From the NCBI RefSeq assembly GCF_037126465.1, contig NW_026999320.1, positions 1,302,001-1,366,000 on the forward strand: a DNA stretch of 64,000 bases, read 5' to 3'. Source of the DNA: Ornithodoros turicata. Taxonomy: Eukaryota; Arthropoda; Arachnida; Ixodida; Argasidae. Positions 35,935-46,975 of the stretch are shown in pieces (positions within the stretch are counted from its first letter, which is position 1; each line of letters opens with the position of its first letter). A program made the translations under genes and the position numbers. The notes under the pieces were generated by a model that worked only from the letters and a program-made list of their open reading frames with translations, was not told the DNA's origin and made no database searches.

Positions 35935-38675
35935 GTATGTGACACATCTAAACCTGCTGAGCAAGGATGTAGCAGTCTACACGACAGCAGTCCATATTAC
36001 GGAACAAGCGACGTTTTCCGGAACAAGCGACAACACCAACGTGCGTGAAATATCAGACGAGAATGCCACCACAAGTCGTCTGCAGACTGCGTATGTTGAC
36101 ACCGAGGCCAGCAACCATGAAAGTAGTCAGAGGCGCTGCGACACCAAGTGGGGCTTTGTCAGTGACTTTCCTGAAAGCAGTGATGCGAGTGATAACTCTG
36201 ACGACGATGCTGATAATGTCTCTGGTGACGTGTATACAAAGGACATTATTATCTTCGTGGCAAGCTGTGGCAGTGATACCCTCACAAATGTCTCAACAAC
36301 TAAGGCACAGGCATTGCTTTTCATTTTAGTCTATGTTGTTTCTTTCGACCTTACTTGGAGCCAAATGGATGGACTGCTGAAGCTGATTAATGCCCTTTTT
36401 GGACAAGAGGTGTTGCCCTTTTCGAAATACATGGTACGCAAATTCTGGCAGGACAAGATATCCCAAATATTGAAATTCCACTACTTCTGTGGCGATTGTC
36501 TTAATTACCTGCCCAAGACAGAAGATGGTCCCAAATTCCAAGAGTTGAAGTGTACACAGTGTAGGAGAAATTACACTGTGGAGCAGCTAGCAAGTGTCGG
36601 AGACTTCTTCACAACTTTTGACGTGAAGGTCCAGCTGTATGACTTCTTCTGAAGTGCAAGTAAATTACTATTCACATCACTGCAGAAAGTGAACAGGGAT
36701 CTTCAATGAACAGTATGCTGATATCACAGAGTGTGCTCTGTCGTCAGATGTGTGAGAAACTGATCATGCACTGGAGCGACATAACGCTCACCATAAATAC
36801 AGATGGCTCGCCTGTATTCGATTCAAGTAAATTATCACTTTGGCCCATACAGCTCACGATCAATGAGCTACCCGTACTGTGTCGCTGGAAAGAAGTAATG
36901 GTGTCAGGACTCTGGTTTGCAAAGCAGCATCAACCAATGCACTTATTTCTTGAGATATTTGTCAGAGAAGTATCAAACATGGGATCCACTACGTGGAAGC
37001 ATGCTGATCATATCATGAAGTATCCGATATGTTACTATTTAGGTGCACCAGCAAAAGCATCAGTACTGAACCGCAAGCAGTTCAATGGCTACTTCGGCTG
37101 CCCTTGGTGCCTACACCAGGGCATCCTTGTGAATGGGAATTTTTTTCCATGATTTTAATTTGATTGCACACTAGGTTCAGTTTGAAATATTTATGACTTC
37201 TTTCTTTCCAAATATAGTGTGTCGCTCATCGCTGAACTACTGAAATTAGCATGAACCAGCTAACTCTATTGCAAGCCGAAACCGCATTGATCATCAGCAA
37301 CAAAATACTGACCATGTGTAATCAACATAGATGATACATAAGCAGCATTATCGACAGCACGAAAATATAAATACAAACAGCAATTAATAATTCATTATGG
37401 TAACTGTGATCATGAGCCACACCACAGTGGTCGGGTCTGTGAATTAATTTTGTTCACCTGAGGGTGAACCGAAATCTCGTCACACGGCACGCCACATTTA
37501 ACGCCCCTTGCGGAAGACTGCGAATCTGAGCAACTTGTACCCTTCCAGCAAGATGTCACCGCCTTCGGCCGGGTTTGCACCTACTATCTTGGGATCAGCA
37601 CACGGACACGCCACCGACTGAGCCCCGAGGGCGACAGCGAGATAAAATAAAGACGTGAAAATGTAAAATAAAAAATAAGAGAGTGTATTGGATATATTTT
37701 CAAAAACAAAACGAGAGTGCAACCCAGACATAAGGATAATTAATAGTATCTCGTCCTGCATTTTGTTTCCTTCGCTTTTCCCGGTTGATGCAATATAGCA
37801 CTGTACAGAACAAGCTCAATAATGCAAAGAGACAGCTAAGCCATTCTTCTCCATTACAGGAATTTTGTTTATAATATATAATTATACTGGATGTCCTTTG
37901 TAACCATTTTATCTATTCTTCCTTTCTAGGTATTGTGAAGTACCCGTTTCAAGAAGTTCAAGAGCGTGCACGTGCTTCAGTTCTGAAGGCAATGAAAGAA
38001 GGTGCGAGAACCGATAGAGTGATATCAGGGACAAAAGGCTTTAGCCCGTTAGCAAGATTAAGGGCAAATGATCTGGTTTAGGGTGTACCACCAGATTATA
38101 TGCACTGCGTTCTCGAAGGGGTGATAAAACAGCTCACACAACTGTGGTTAACAACTCACGGTATGGACTACTACATAGGTAATCACATCAAGGCAACTGA
38201 TCAGCAGATGTGCATTATCCGGCCACCTATTTCCTTTTCACGTCTGCCTCGACCTTTGAGTGAGAAGTCATATTGGAAGGCCACTGAGTGGAGATTTTGG
38301 CTTTTGAATTACGCCTTCCCGTGTGTGCAGGACAGACTTCCACGGCGATATATTCGCCATCTCAGTCTCCTTTGTGAGGGTGTGTACTTACTTCTGAAGG
38401 AGATAGTTTTGGAGAGCGACGTTCAACACGCCGAGAGTGTGATGTGCCTCTTGGCGAAACAAGTTTCAGTGCTATACGGTAACAGTGCTGCCGCATTCAA
38501 TGTACACCAGGTAACGTACCTTGCGAAAAGTGTGAGAATGCTAGGGCCACTTTGGGGGACCTCAACCTTTCCCTTCGAAAATTGTAATGGCAGACTGGTC
38601 AAACTTGTGTCTGCCAGTAATGGAATTCCTCTCCAAATTTCAGAAAGGTGGTAATGGGCCGTTCAGTAAAAAGCC
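35935..38675 (+). pseudogene. Transposase copy B (divergent relative of copy A), disrupted
   Basis: Exons: from 35935 (after TTTTCAG) to about 36655; about 36689-37128 (donor GTGAAT); and 37930 (after TTTCTAG) onward. An acidic N-terminal stretch leads to a module with LTWSQMDGLLKLINALFGQE, KFHYFCGDC, CTQC (zinc-ribbon-like cysteines) and FTTFDVKVQL. Next come INTDGSPVFDSSKLSLWPI (first Asp), LGAPAKAS where the second Asp is expected, FNGYFGCPWCL, PPDYMHCVLEGV, WKATEWRFW (acidic position) and SAAAFNVHQVTYLAKSVR. An in-frame TAG at 38079-38081 and loss of the second Asp indicate inactivity. Reading ends at the Ty3/gypsy insertion at 38676. It is too diverged from copy A to be a recent duplicate. 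Confidence 0.75.
37380..37637 (-). mobile_element. tRNA-derived SINE, minus strand, older copy
   Basis: On the minus strand the head reads CTCGGGGCTCAGTCGGTGGC (A box GGCTCAGTCGG, about 37624). A decayed B box follows (GTGCAAACCC where GTTCGAACC is expected), then the same body as the SINE at 6531 (AAGGGTACAAGTTG, GTGTGGCTCATGATCACAGT). It lies in the copy B intron 37129-37929. The mutated B box and the lack of a clear target duplication suggest an older insertion. Confidence 0.85.
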
Positions 38676-38730
38676 TGTGGCATCATCATTGCCAATTCTC
38701 GTCCCGCGGCTTTGGTTTAAGCTGACCCGC
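38676..38730 (+). repeat. 5' LTR remnant of Ty3/gypsy element
   Basis: TGTGGCATCATCATTGCCAA then TTCTCGTCCCGCGG and GGTTTAAGCT repeats the start of the 3' LTR at 41179 with a few differences, then switches at about 38725-38735 to RNase H coding sequence. The flank AGCC (38672-38675) matches AGCC after the 3' LTR, marking the true left end of the insertion. Confidence 0.75.
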
Positions 38731-41175
38731 CACTTCCGCTACCTTTTGGAAGGCCGGCCATTTCACGTCCTCACGGACCACAAGCCGCTCCCTTTCGCCT
38801 TTCTCTCCAAAGGAGCAGACGGATATACACCCCGAGAGGCCCGACATCTCTTTCATCAGCGAATTCACCGTCGACATCTGTCATGTCAAGGGCGCGGACA
38901 ACCCAGTTGCCGATGTACTTTCTCGAATGGACGTCAATGCTACCTCGCTTCCTCATCTGGACATTGGGTACGTCCGAATGGCTGAGGAGCAAGAATCTGA
39001 TGAAGAACTTCGCCAGCTTCGCAGCTCTTCCACGTACGTCCCTTTCTTTTGAGGAAGTCCCACTTTATGGTTCCCCCCGCAAGTTGGTCTGCGATACCTC
39101 AGCTGGTAGAGAAAGACCTTTCATTCCACCATCCTTCAGACGGCAAATTTTCGACAGAATTCATTATCTCGCAAACCCTGGAATTCGCGCGTCCCAAAAG
39201 CTCATCACCGCACGCTTCGTGTGGCCGGGCATGAATTCCGACGTGCAGGCTTGGGCCCGCTGTTGTCTCATCTGCCAACGTGTCAAGGTGCAGCGGCACA
39301 CCAAAACGCCTTTCACCGTTTTCCCTCTTCCCGATGCCCGCTTTTCTCATGTCCATATTGCATCGTAGGAGCTCTACCACCATCACGCGACCATTCGTAC
39401 ACCCTGACGTGCGTCGATCGCTTCTCCCGATGACCTGAAGCAATACCCATCATCGAAATCACAGCTGAGACTGTCGCAAGAGCCTTTCTCCACGGTTGGG
39501 TAGCCCGCTTCGGCGTGCACGCAACCATTTCTACTGACCGTGGACGACAGTTGGAATCCTACCTCTTCGCGGACCTCCTGCACTTTCTGGGAACACATCG
39601 CATACGAACTACCGCTTACCATCCGCAAGCAAAGGCTTAGTCGAACGTTTTCATCGTCATCTGAAGGTCGCTCTCTCGTGTGCTCAAGACCGCTTATCCT
39701 GGTTCGATGCCCTGCCAACTGCCCTTCTCGGAATCCGCACCGCGTTCAAGCAAGACCTGGGTACCTCCAGCGCGGAGCTTGTGCACGGCACTCCACTTCG
39801 GCTTCCATCCGAATTCTTCGAGCCTGCCGCTTCTCCCGATCTGCGGATGCGTCTTCTTTTCTTGCGAATTTTCGTGCGACCATGTCTCGACTTCGGCCCT
39901 CCCCGACCCGCCGTCATCTTCGAAGCTACACGTTTGTCGCGCCGGATCTTGCGACGTCAACGCACGTTTTCGTTCGGCGCGACTCCGTCCGACGCGCGTT
40001 GCAACAACACTATGACGGCCCCTACCTCGTTCTGGAACGGCACCCTAAGTGGTACCGGCTGTCCATCCAGGGCCGGCCGCACACAGTATCTCTCGACCGT
40101 CTCAAACCGGCCCACGTCGACGCGTCGTCACTGGCCACTTTCACCCAGGGAAGGATAACGGACGTATTTTGGTTACCGTTTCCATTTTCGTTACTGCTAT
40201 ATTTTCGTTTTCGTTATCCGTTTCTGATACCGGCCTTTCAATTTCGTTTCCGTTACGTTTCCGTTACTGTTTCCGGTAATGGAACGGTTGTTACAGAGCT
40301 GCGGGAGGACAGCCCGTCCGGCTCTATCAGCACCTTGTTTTGCCCAAGGGATGCTTCGGTGTCACACGTATACACTACACAAGTAATTTTTCGTCGTTGG
40401 GATGCGCACATCTTCAAAAAAAAAAAGAAAGAAAAAAAGAAAAGAAAAAGTAGGAACATGTCATCAGTCTTCAGTCACTCGGAGATCAGCAACTCAAGAT
40501 AGGCGCTTCATCCAATGTCGCATTCATAAGCGGACGCTCTCAGTAGTAAATAATACTGCCATGGCCACGGTGAAATGAAAAAAAAAAAAGTACAAAATAA
40601 GTAACTGAAAATCGTAGGCTGTCATCCTCGTGCTATGGTGGAGTATAGTCATGTGTTGATGCCATGGAGTTATGAGGACTGGGACGACGTAAGCGACGTA
40701 TGCACACCCGAGATCCAATATTGTGCTTTCTTTCCATGCTCTCGTGTAGTATTTAGAGCATTACATAGAATGGAGTCATCGAACCAAAAACAAAAAAATG
40801 AAAAGTCACTCAAATGTCATCGCACAACAGGAATAGCCATTACCCGAATTTAATACCGGACGATAAATTCGTTTCCGTTTCTGTTTCCGGTAATGGAGAA
40901 CAGTGGTATGCGTTTCCGTTTCCGTTATCGTTACCATCTCCAATTTCGGTAATATACCGTTTCTGTTTCCGTTACCATTACCGTTACCCTTCCCTGCTTT
41001 CACCCTGCCAGGTGACCTAGGCCCTGACACCCCCACGCATCCGCAAGGCGTCGCAACGACTACTACCCCTGCTCTCGTTCCTCCCAAAATTGTATCTTGG
41101 AGCCCCCATTCTACGCCGTCTTATCGCCCAGGCTTCTGACGTTTTTTTTTTTTCTTTTCCATGGGGGAGGGGGAG
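38730..41175 (+). pseudogene. Ty3/gypsy pol 3' part: RNase H and integrase, interrupted
   Basis: The frames follow a gypsy Pol C-terminus. RNase H end (HFRYLLEGRPFHVLTDHKPL, then CHVKGADNPVADVLSRMDV); integrase zinc finger (RIHYLANPGIRASQKLITAR ... CCLICQR, with the second His of HHCC replaced by Asn); integrase core (TDRGRQLESYLFADLLHFLG, then YHPQA and VERFHRHLKVAL); and a C-terminal region with LKPAHVDASS. Frameshifts occur near 38850, 39360, 39640 and 39850; a TGA lies near 39050. The ORF is split by the hAT-like element at 40146 and resumes after 41004 to a TGA near 41139. A poly-T run and a G-rich polypurine tract precede the 3' LTR. Gag, protease and RT are deleted. The C-terminal wording is of the CsRn1/Mag-like sort, as inference. 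Confidence 0.85.
40146..40996. mobile_element. hAT-like element, TIR CAGGGAAGG, inside gypsy pol, perfect 8-bp TSD
   Basis: The left end CAGGGAAGGATAACGG and right end CCGTTACCCTTCCCTG are inverted repeats. The octamer CTTTCACC flanks both sides (40138-40145 and 40997-41004). Subterminal regions consist of degenerate TTTCCGTTAC-type hexamer-like repeats at 40160-40290 and 40865-40990. Interior ORFs are not transposase-like, so the 851-bp element is non-autonomous. hAT assignment rests on the CAGGG end and the 8-bp duplication. Confidence 0.93.
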
Positions 41176-41178
41176 TGA

Positions 41179-41333
41179 TGTGGCAGCACCATTGCCAATT
41201 CTCGTCCCGCGCCTTCGGTTTAAGCTACGCGCCACCGGCGCGAGAGCAGTTAGTGCGGCTCTGGCTTTAGGACCATTCGACACATTGAAATGCTACTTCC
41301 TCTCCAGACCTGTTTGTCGTGTCAGTCACAACA
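41179..41333 (+). repeat. 3' LTR of Ty3/gypsy element (about 155 bp)
   Basis: It begins TGTGGCAGCACCATTGCC right after a purine tract (GGGGGAGGGGGAGTGA) and is proposed to end ...GTCACAACA at 41333 because AGCC follows (41334-41337), equal to the 4 bases before the 5' LTR remnant. The start is certain from the second copy; the end rests on the TG...CA rule plus the 4-bp duplication. Confidence 0.7.
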
Positions 41334-41337
41334 AGCC

Positions 41338-41577
41338 TACCTCGAGGTGTGTCACTTTCACCATTGCTGGGGAGGTGTTGCTCACTAATAGAGGGCAACA
41401 CAGTGTTCAAAGGCGGCACGTGTGTTCTCGGTGCTTCCCAATTTCCTTTGGGATTAAGGCGGTGCATCACCACCGACGCTCTATGGGAATCCCCATACAT
41501 TTTTCAATTCCCGTAGCGCCGCGAAAACTTGGTTGATCTCCGTGCAACTGCTTTTAAATGAAAGACGATGCTTAGAT
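41338..41577 (+). other. Right flank of gypsy insertion, possible continuation of copy B
   Basis: If the insertion boundaries are right, this sequence was continuous with 38671 before the gypsy element arrived. Short protein-like stretches exist in shifting frames, but none could be matched securely to the C-terminal part of the transposase family. Confidence 0.35.
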
Positions 41578-41726
41578 CTAGTGCGTGATCGAAGCAGATT
41601 TTGCGTTTTAGACTCAGAAATTTTTATATCGTCGTCGAAAGGTTTGGGAAAAGCTATATTCGAGATTCCGCTCTCTTACAAAATAGAGCCGCCCAAAATC
41701 GAAAATCGGGCTCGATCACGCACTAG
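41578..41726. mobile_element. Small MITE, TIR CTAGTGCGTGATCGA
   Basis: CTAGTGCGTGATCGA at 41578 is matched by TCGATCACGCACTAG ending at 41726. The 149-bp element is too short to code. Both ends begin CTAG, so a CTAG- or TA-type duplication may be hidden in the termini. Superfamily not assigned. Confidence 0.7.
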
Positions 41727-41729
41727 TAA

Positions 41730-43850
41730 AACATATCAAGAACCAATACCAACAAAAAGATTTCATCTATGTTAAGCCGTTGGCTCGGCACACGAGTTTT
41801 TGTCAGGTATGGTCATCCGTGGAGTACGCCGCTTCAGAATGGGCAGCGCAGTGCTGCCATCTCCCATCGAGTGTGTCGTCACAAGCAACAACAATTTGAC
41901 CGCTGGAAATGCAATACCGCTGCACGTGGCCGGAAGACGACGAGGCCGACGTTGACCATGACGCGGGAGCACGAGCACGGGCAGCGTAGCCCAGCTCCAA
42001 ATTTTGTTTGTTTGTTCAACGATGCTCATTTTCTCGGGGGATATTAGATGAAACTTACTTATCTTGGAATTCCCAGTCGCAGCCACAGAAATGTGGAAGG
42101 ATCATGCTTGTAAAAAAAAATAGTGGCGCTGGATAGGTTATACAGTGAAATCTTTTCTTTTACACTGGATGCCGGAAACATGACAGCGCTTTTAGCACTC
42201 ATCCAGTAGGATGTCAACGGGAAGGGGGGACAACTTTACAATAGTTATTTGAACCGCACTGGGAATCCCCTCGTCCCATGACGTGGTTAGGAGCGCGGAT
42301 CAAGTGCGGTCCCCTAGACTCTAAGCATTTGGAATTTCGGGCGGTGGATGGAGCTGGTTGGAGCAGATTTCAGACACGTCCATACCGTTTAGTGTACAAT
42401 AAAGTACAGCGGACAATGCTGATCTGTTTTTTGGGCGAAGAGTGGGGCCGTGGTTAGTGACGACCAAGATGAGCACAACAGACCCGAATTATATACCCGA
42501 CCAAACTGGAAACCTCCATTCGCACTTTACGTTCTAAGCAGCTGCATGGACCACGCACACATATTTTTGTCCTCTACCCTGCTTTTCTTCCCTTTTCGTC
42601 TTCTCTTTTGCCTTTCTCCTCCGCCTCCTCCTCCACTGATGTCCAAGGATGTGGGAATCTCTAAGCAAGCCTCTTTGCAGTCTTATTTCATTTCCGTTGA
42701 CTGTGGAAGTAAATGAAGCTTTTTGCACCACCACAACGTGGTCTGAAATTTGTAAGCCCAGGGTGAGAGGAAATAAAGAAAACAGGTTGCGGTTTCGTTT
42801 CGCAATTTCCGCGTAATGTCGGTAGGCTATAACATGCCGACACCAACTTGTTTCAACCGCGTCGTGTCCAACCTAGGGTTTTTTGTGCTACGAGAGATTT
42901 CGTTTATTATATGCGTAAGCATTGCAGAAATCACACGAAACGACTGGTGACTAACCCTTCGCCCGACAACAACAGAGCACGGAACAGCAGCAGATCGACG
43001 AAGAAGTTCAGGAGACAGCTGGACAGCCTGTGCGCATTCAAAAGCCGCGCCACTAATTGTTCCGTCTGGCCGAGCGCGATATGCGTGTTTACAGTATTGG
43101 ACTTGGGTGAGCACGAGCGGTCATATGTTTGCACAAGATTTCGCTTGACCCGTCGCGCGCCAAGAGAAAACGAAAATAACACAGAAAGAGGACGTTACAT
43201 CAGCGGTACTGCATATCCAAGCAAGCGCCATAATGTTGTGAAGCGGTGACTGCGCAAACCATTTCGCTCGCTGCGCCATCCCTTGACTGTAGACGACGAA
43301 GTGCCGGCTATGATGCACCGCCTTAACAAACAATATTGAGAGGCTGTTTTCTCAAAAGTGTGAGCTTGTGCCACGGTTGACATGTTACCTGAGGGTACGT
43401 GTGGGCAATCTAGTTGTACAGAGCACAGAGCACAAACGTGCACAAAAACATGTTCACAGTATGTGAAGGTAGCGAACGGTGATTTTTGTAGGGTCCGGCA
43501 CATCTACTTCACAATGGATGCACACGTGTCTCGGGTGTTTTTGTGTGCAAGCGCCTTATCACATCACCTGCAGACTTTGCCTCAGCGACCTACCTTTTCC
43601 GTTATGAGTGTCCACCAGTTAATGACATTTGTTTGTACAGTGCCAATGACATAGTGGGTCAGTGGGTCGCAATTGGACAAGAAGATGGTGGCCTTATTAC
43701 AACAATACCAAACGCGTACGAGACAGACTGATGTATACGAGTCAGAGTGTTGAAGTGAACAAAAAAAAGGTGCTGGTATTGTTTTAAGTATAGAGCCTTT
43801 TCAATTCACAATGCAATTACCATCACGGACACTTTTCCTGGAGGAACACT
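41730..43850. other. No gene recognised
   Basis: GC-rich patches (41880-42000, 42960-43100) carry ORFs on both strands, and a frame ending at 43731 (CPPVNDICLYSANDIVGQWV) looks somewhat protein-like, but none matches a family and no splice structure is persuasive. Confidence 0.35.
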
Positions 43851-43856
43851 CCACTA

Positions 43857-44112
43857 CACACTTAAGAAAAAGTGTGTTGCAACTTCTTTGTGGGGAGTAC
43901 ACCTTCGCCACATGTATGACTCCCTTTGGAGTGTAAAATTACTCTCGATTACCCTTGTTAAGGAGTCTCCTCAGCCCCTATGAAGGGAGTAAGGGAAGTC
44001 TTTAACGAGGGTAATGGAGGGTAATTGTACACTCCAAAGGGAGTGATATAAGTGGCGGCAGTGTACTCCCCGAAAAAGAGTTACAACACTCCCCTTGTTT
44101 TAAGAGTGTGTG
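43857..44112. mobile_element. Palindromic MITE, terminal CACACTYTTAA motif
   Basis: The left arm from CACACTTAAGAAAAAGTGTG and the right arm ending TTGTTTTAAGAGTGTGTG are imperfect inverted repeats over most of the 256 bp. Shared pieces include GTGGGGAGTACAC/GTGTACTCCCC, ACTCCCTTTGGAGTGTA/TACACTCCAAAGGGAGT and TTACCCT/AGGGTAA. The outer CACTCTTAAAA-type end is similar to that of the foldback at 4981. No coding potential. Confidence 0.8.
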
Positions 44113-44635
44113 CGTACAGCTGGGGTCTTTCCCCAACAAGCTTTAATATTCTTTCTTCAATACGTCTCGTGTATGAACAGCTTTCCTTCAGTGCGCAAGG
44201 GTCCTGCTCCCATGGGTATCCGTAATAGAGAGCTTTTTCTGTACTGGCGTCTGTCCTGTAAGGGCTTGGCGAATCAAGGGGTAGTGTATTGTATTGAGGA
44301 GCGGAGTAGAGTGTGTGTTTTAAACCATTCGGAACCCTAATGAACTAGTTTGTGCCCATATTTTGCTGCTCCTAACCTAACTGGAACAGAAAGAAATGTA
44401 TGAAACTGAGCCAAGCACATAACGTTGTCGTTTTGACATCCGAGTCACCATCTTTGTCGCAATTTCATATACATTTCTGTATACAGTTTGGGTCGTAAGA
44501 AGTGTCGTGAGCGTGGCTAGATAGTCACTGCAAAAACAAAGCATTGTATTGATTCAGTTGCTTAAAGGTGTGCAGTTTATATAGAATGCAGAAAAAACGC
44601 TTCATGACATCTTCGCCAGACGTGAAGATTTGCAA

Positions 44636-44897
44636 CGACAATTGAACCTCTGTATGCAGTAAGGGGATAAGTCGATTTATTCAATTTTTACTGTTTTTGT
44701 TGCGATGACATCTACATACCAGTATGTACCTGCCAAAGAAAATTTAGGATCGTATTGCAATTTATTGGCCAGCTACAGGAAAATAAGAAACGGGAAATGC
44801 ATGTGTCAATGGGACGGACAATCAGATCAGGCCCCTTTTCTCGGTTTGGGATTATTCGATTTATCCCCTTATTGCATTCAGAGGTTCAATTGTGAGG
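44636..44897. repeat. Inverted repeat pair, about 42-bp arms
   Basis: CAATTGAACCTCTGTATGCA, then AAGGGGATAAGTCGAT (44639-44677), is answered by ATTCGATTTATCCCCTTATT and GCATTCAGAGGTTCAATTG (44853-44892). The element is about 260 bp with no gene, probably a MITE. Confidence 0.7.
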
Positions 44898-45256
44898 TTT
44901 ATTACCTACCCGTTCTTCTGCGACTGACATGTTTAAACACGTCTGAATGTGCTTCCTAGAGCAAGTGACAATTTGTGGCTTTTTCATGCTCTTTGCAAGG
45001 TAGTGTTTGTTTTGCAAGTTAAATGTGTGTATACTTCTGCTGTCTTATGGAGTGCGATTCAATTACCTTTCACACATATATGCAGTGCATGTATATCTAT
45101 GCAATATATGCTACAAATATCCAGTGTGTACCATTCTAATAAAGCTCGCAACGCGTCGTTAATTTTTCCCGTGTACGAAAATATCCGAACCAGCGCTCCG
45201 CAGCCCCACTAATGAAGGTGTGGGTATGCATTTGCATAAAAGCAGAAATATATAAA

Positions 45257-45502
45257 TTATTTGGTGCGACGATCATGGGGCATAACTGAAACCGACGTAG
45301 GCATCGGGGTGCGGGTATGTCTACCAGAAGGCGGGTACTCGTCGGGATGTACAGGTGGGGATGCGGGTTGCACCAATGTCATATTGCGGCGGATGCGGTG
45401 TCGTACGTTGTCCACTTGTGCGGTGTCGGTACACCCCTTTTCTGCTTCGTCCTCGGAGGAGTGGCCCACACTCATTTCTAGATCCAGCGCAAGCTCGTGC
45501 AC
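45257..45502 (-). CDS. Unidentified minus-strand ORF in GC-rich patch
   Basis: An 81-codon frame reads MHELALDLEMSVGHSSEDEA then IRRNMTLVQPASPPVHPDEY and ends MPHDRRTK. Acidic then proline-rich composition and local GC enrichment resemble a C-terminal exon, open further upstream without an evident start. No family is recognised; an overlapping plus ORF is equally long. Low confidence. Confidence 0.22.
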   Translation of the reverse strand: MHELALDLEMSVGHSSEDEAEKGCTDTAQVDNVRHRIRRNMTLVQPASPPVHPDEYPPSGRHTRTPMPTSVSVMPHDRRTK

Positions 45503-45602
45503 GCGCGTTTTACGTTCATAGGTTTCGTTGTCGTTCGGTTTGTGTTTCTGAACCGGATGTCAAGGTCCTGACAGAGAATTCTGAGGGGATTCTGGAGCGC
45601 AA

Positions 45603-45825
45603 CGATGGACCACCAGACTTTTCTGATGGATTCTAGCCGATCGGAAGGCACGTTTGAGGGACCACCAACATATCCTGGCGGTCCTCCAGTTCGCTCTCAA
45701 AGTCCGTCAAAAAGCTGCCTGTCGAACCGCTGCATGTTTGTCGGACCGTCAAACACTCCTGGTGGACCTTCAGGCACGCTTGGCGGTCCCGCAAGCGATT
45801 CTGACGGACCGTCAAAAACCACCAA
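45603..45825. repeat. Degenerate minisatellite of about 20-base units
   Basis: Words of the form GGACCNTCA..., CTGGTGGACC, CTTGGCGGTCC and CTGACGGACCGTCAAA recur every 20 or so bases with alternating orientation (GGACC/GGTCC). It appears as a periodic array rather than coding sequence, although several frames stay open across it. Confidence 0.5.
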
Positions 45826-46975
45826 AAATTCTTGACTGTGTTCTGTGGGATTTTTGTCAGATCCACGTACTGGTTAGACGTTAGCATTTATTCAATGAGT
45901 GGCCATTATAGCTCCATTGCAATAAGACGTGCCATCGTTGGTGCACAGCTGATTCCTGCAAACGCTAACACTTTCATGGCCGCTCGTCCCATGATTTTTT
46001 TTTATTTTTAGTTTTTTTTTCGCGAGGCCAGCAACAGGGGAGGCACCTGCTCGCACGTGTTAGTCTTGGTCTCCAGCTCTGAGATATGAACGTCGCTTCC
46101 CGTTTAATCCAAAATGTGTACGGCCTCCGTATTACAAGGCAGGGACACACGGCACGGAGACAGAGATGCATGGATAAACACGCCCACTGTGACACATGCG
46201 CAAAGGAGCAGGATACGGACATGTACTCGGGTGGTACTGATTTGGTATATGTACACGAGTGGGGTAACAGAAAGTTTTTTCTACATTGAAATTATGAATA
46301 ACCTATTAGTACGCACACAAGCCACATCCATGTTGTAAAGTTGTTTTGTGTACGATCGTACCTCTACTACCAACACCCAGGATCGCTCGCACCTCATGAT
46401 GGTAGCCTTGCCGATGGGTCTGATTGGGTATTTTCGCTTGTTTTCGCTACCAGGTTAGATATGCCTTGTATAGACTATTGCAATCCCAATGAAGGCTTCT
46501 GAGGGATGCTTTGCATTGGCAGTTCCGTGGGACGATGCCTTTTTTTGTGTAATTGTATGCAACGTGGATCTATGACATCTGCAGAAATGAAAAAGCAAAA
46601 AGGAGACAGAAGTAATATCAGTGGTGGATTTTTTTGTCGTTTTCATCAGAAAGGAAACCTTTTTTCCGAGTCTAGAACCAAAATTTTACCTTCGTCATGC
46701 GAGGAGTATTCTCGGGAGCGAATTTAAACGCAGCGGCGAAGGGAGGACAGCTTGCGCCGCGTCCTGGCGAGCTGCCGAGCTGAGACACAGCGAGCAACTT
46801 GACGGGACCACGGCTGGGTTCGCTACACGTCATCGTGACGTGGTCCTGCCAGGAGCATGCGCCGTAGGATCCCGCGTATGCGTTCATCGGTCCTCCAATC
46901 TCAATGACGGCAGCTTCCGCGCGATGGTCGCAGTGTATCGCAGTCGCATAGCCGTATCCTGTGGTTTTCGTCGAC

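Noticed and set aside
39540..40502. 320-codon ORF, the longest in the window, as a single gene
   Set aside because: It is a patch of gypsy integrase coding sequence in mixed frames that runs through the hAT-like element's end; only parts of it are real pol.
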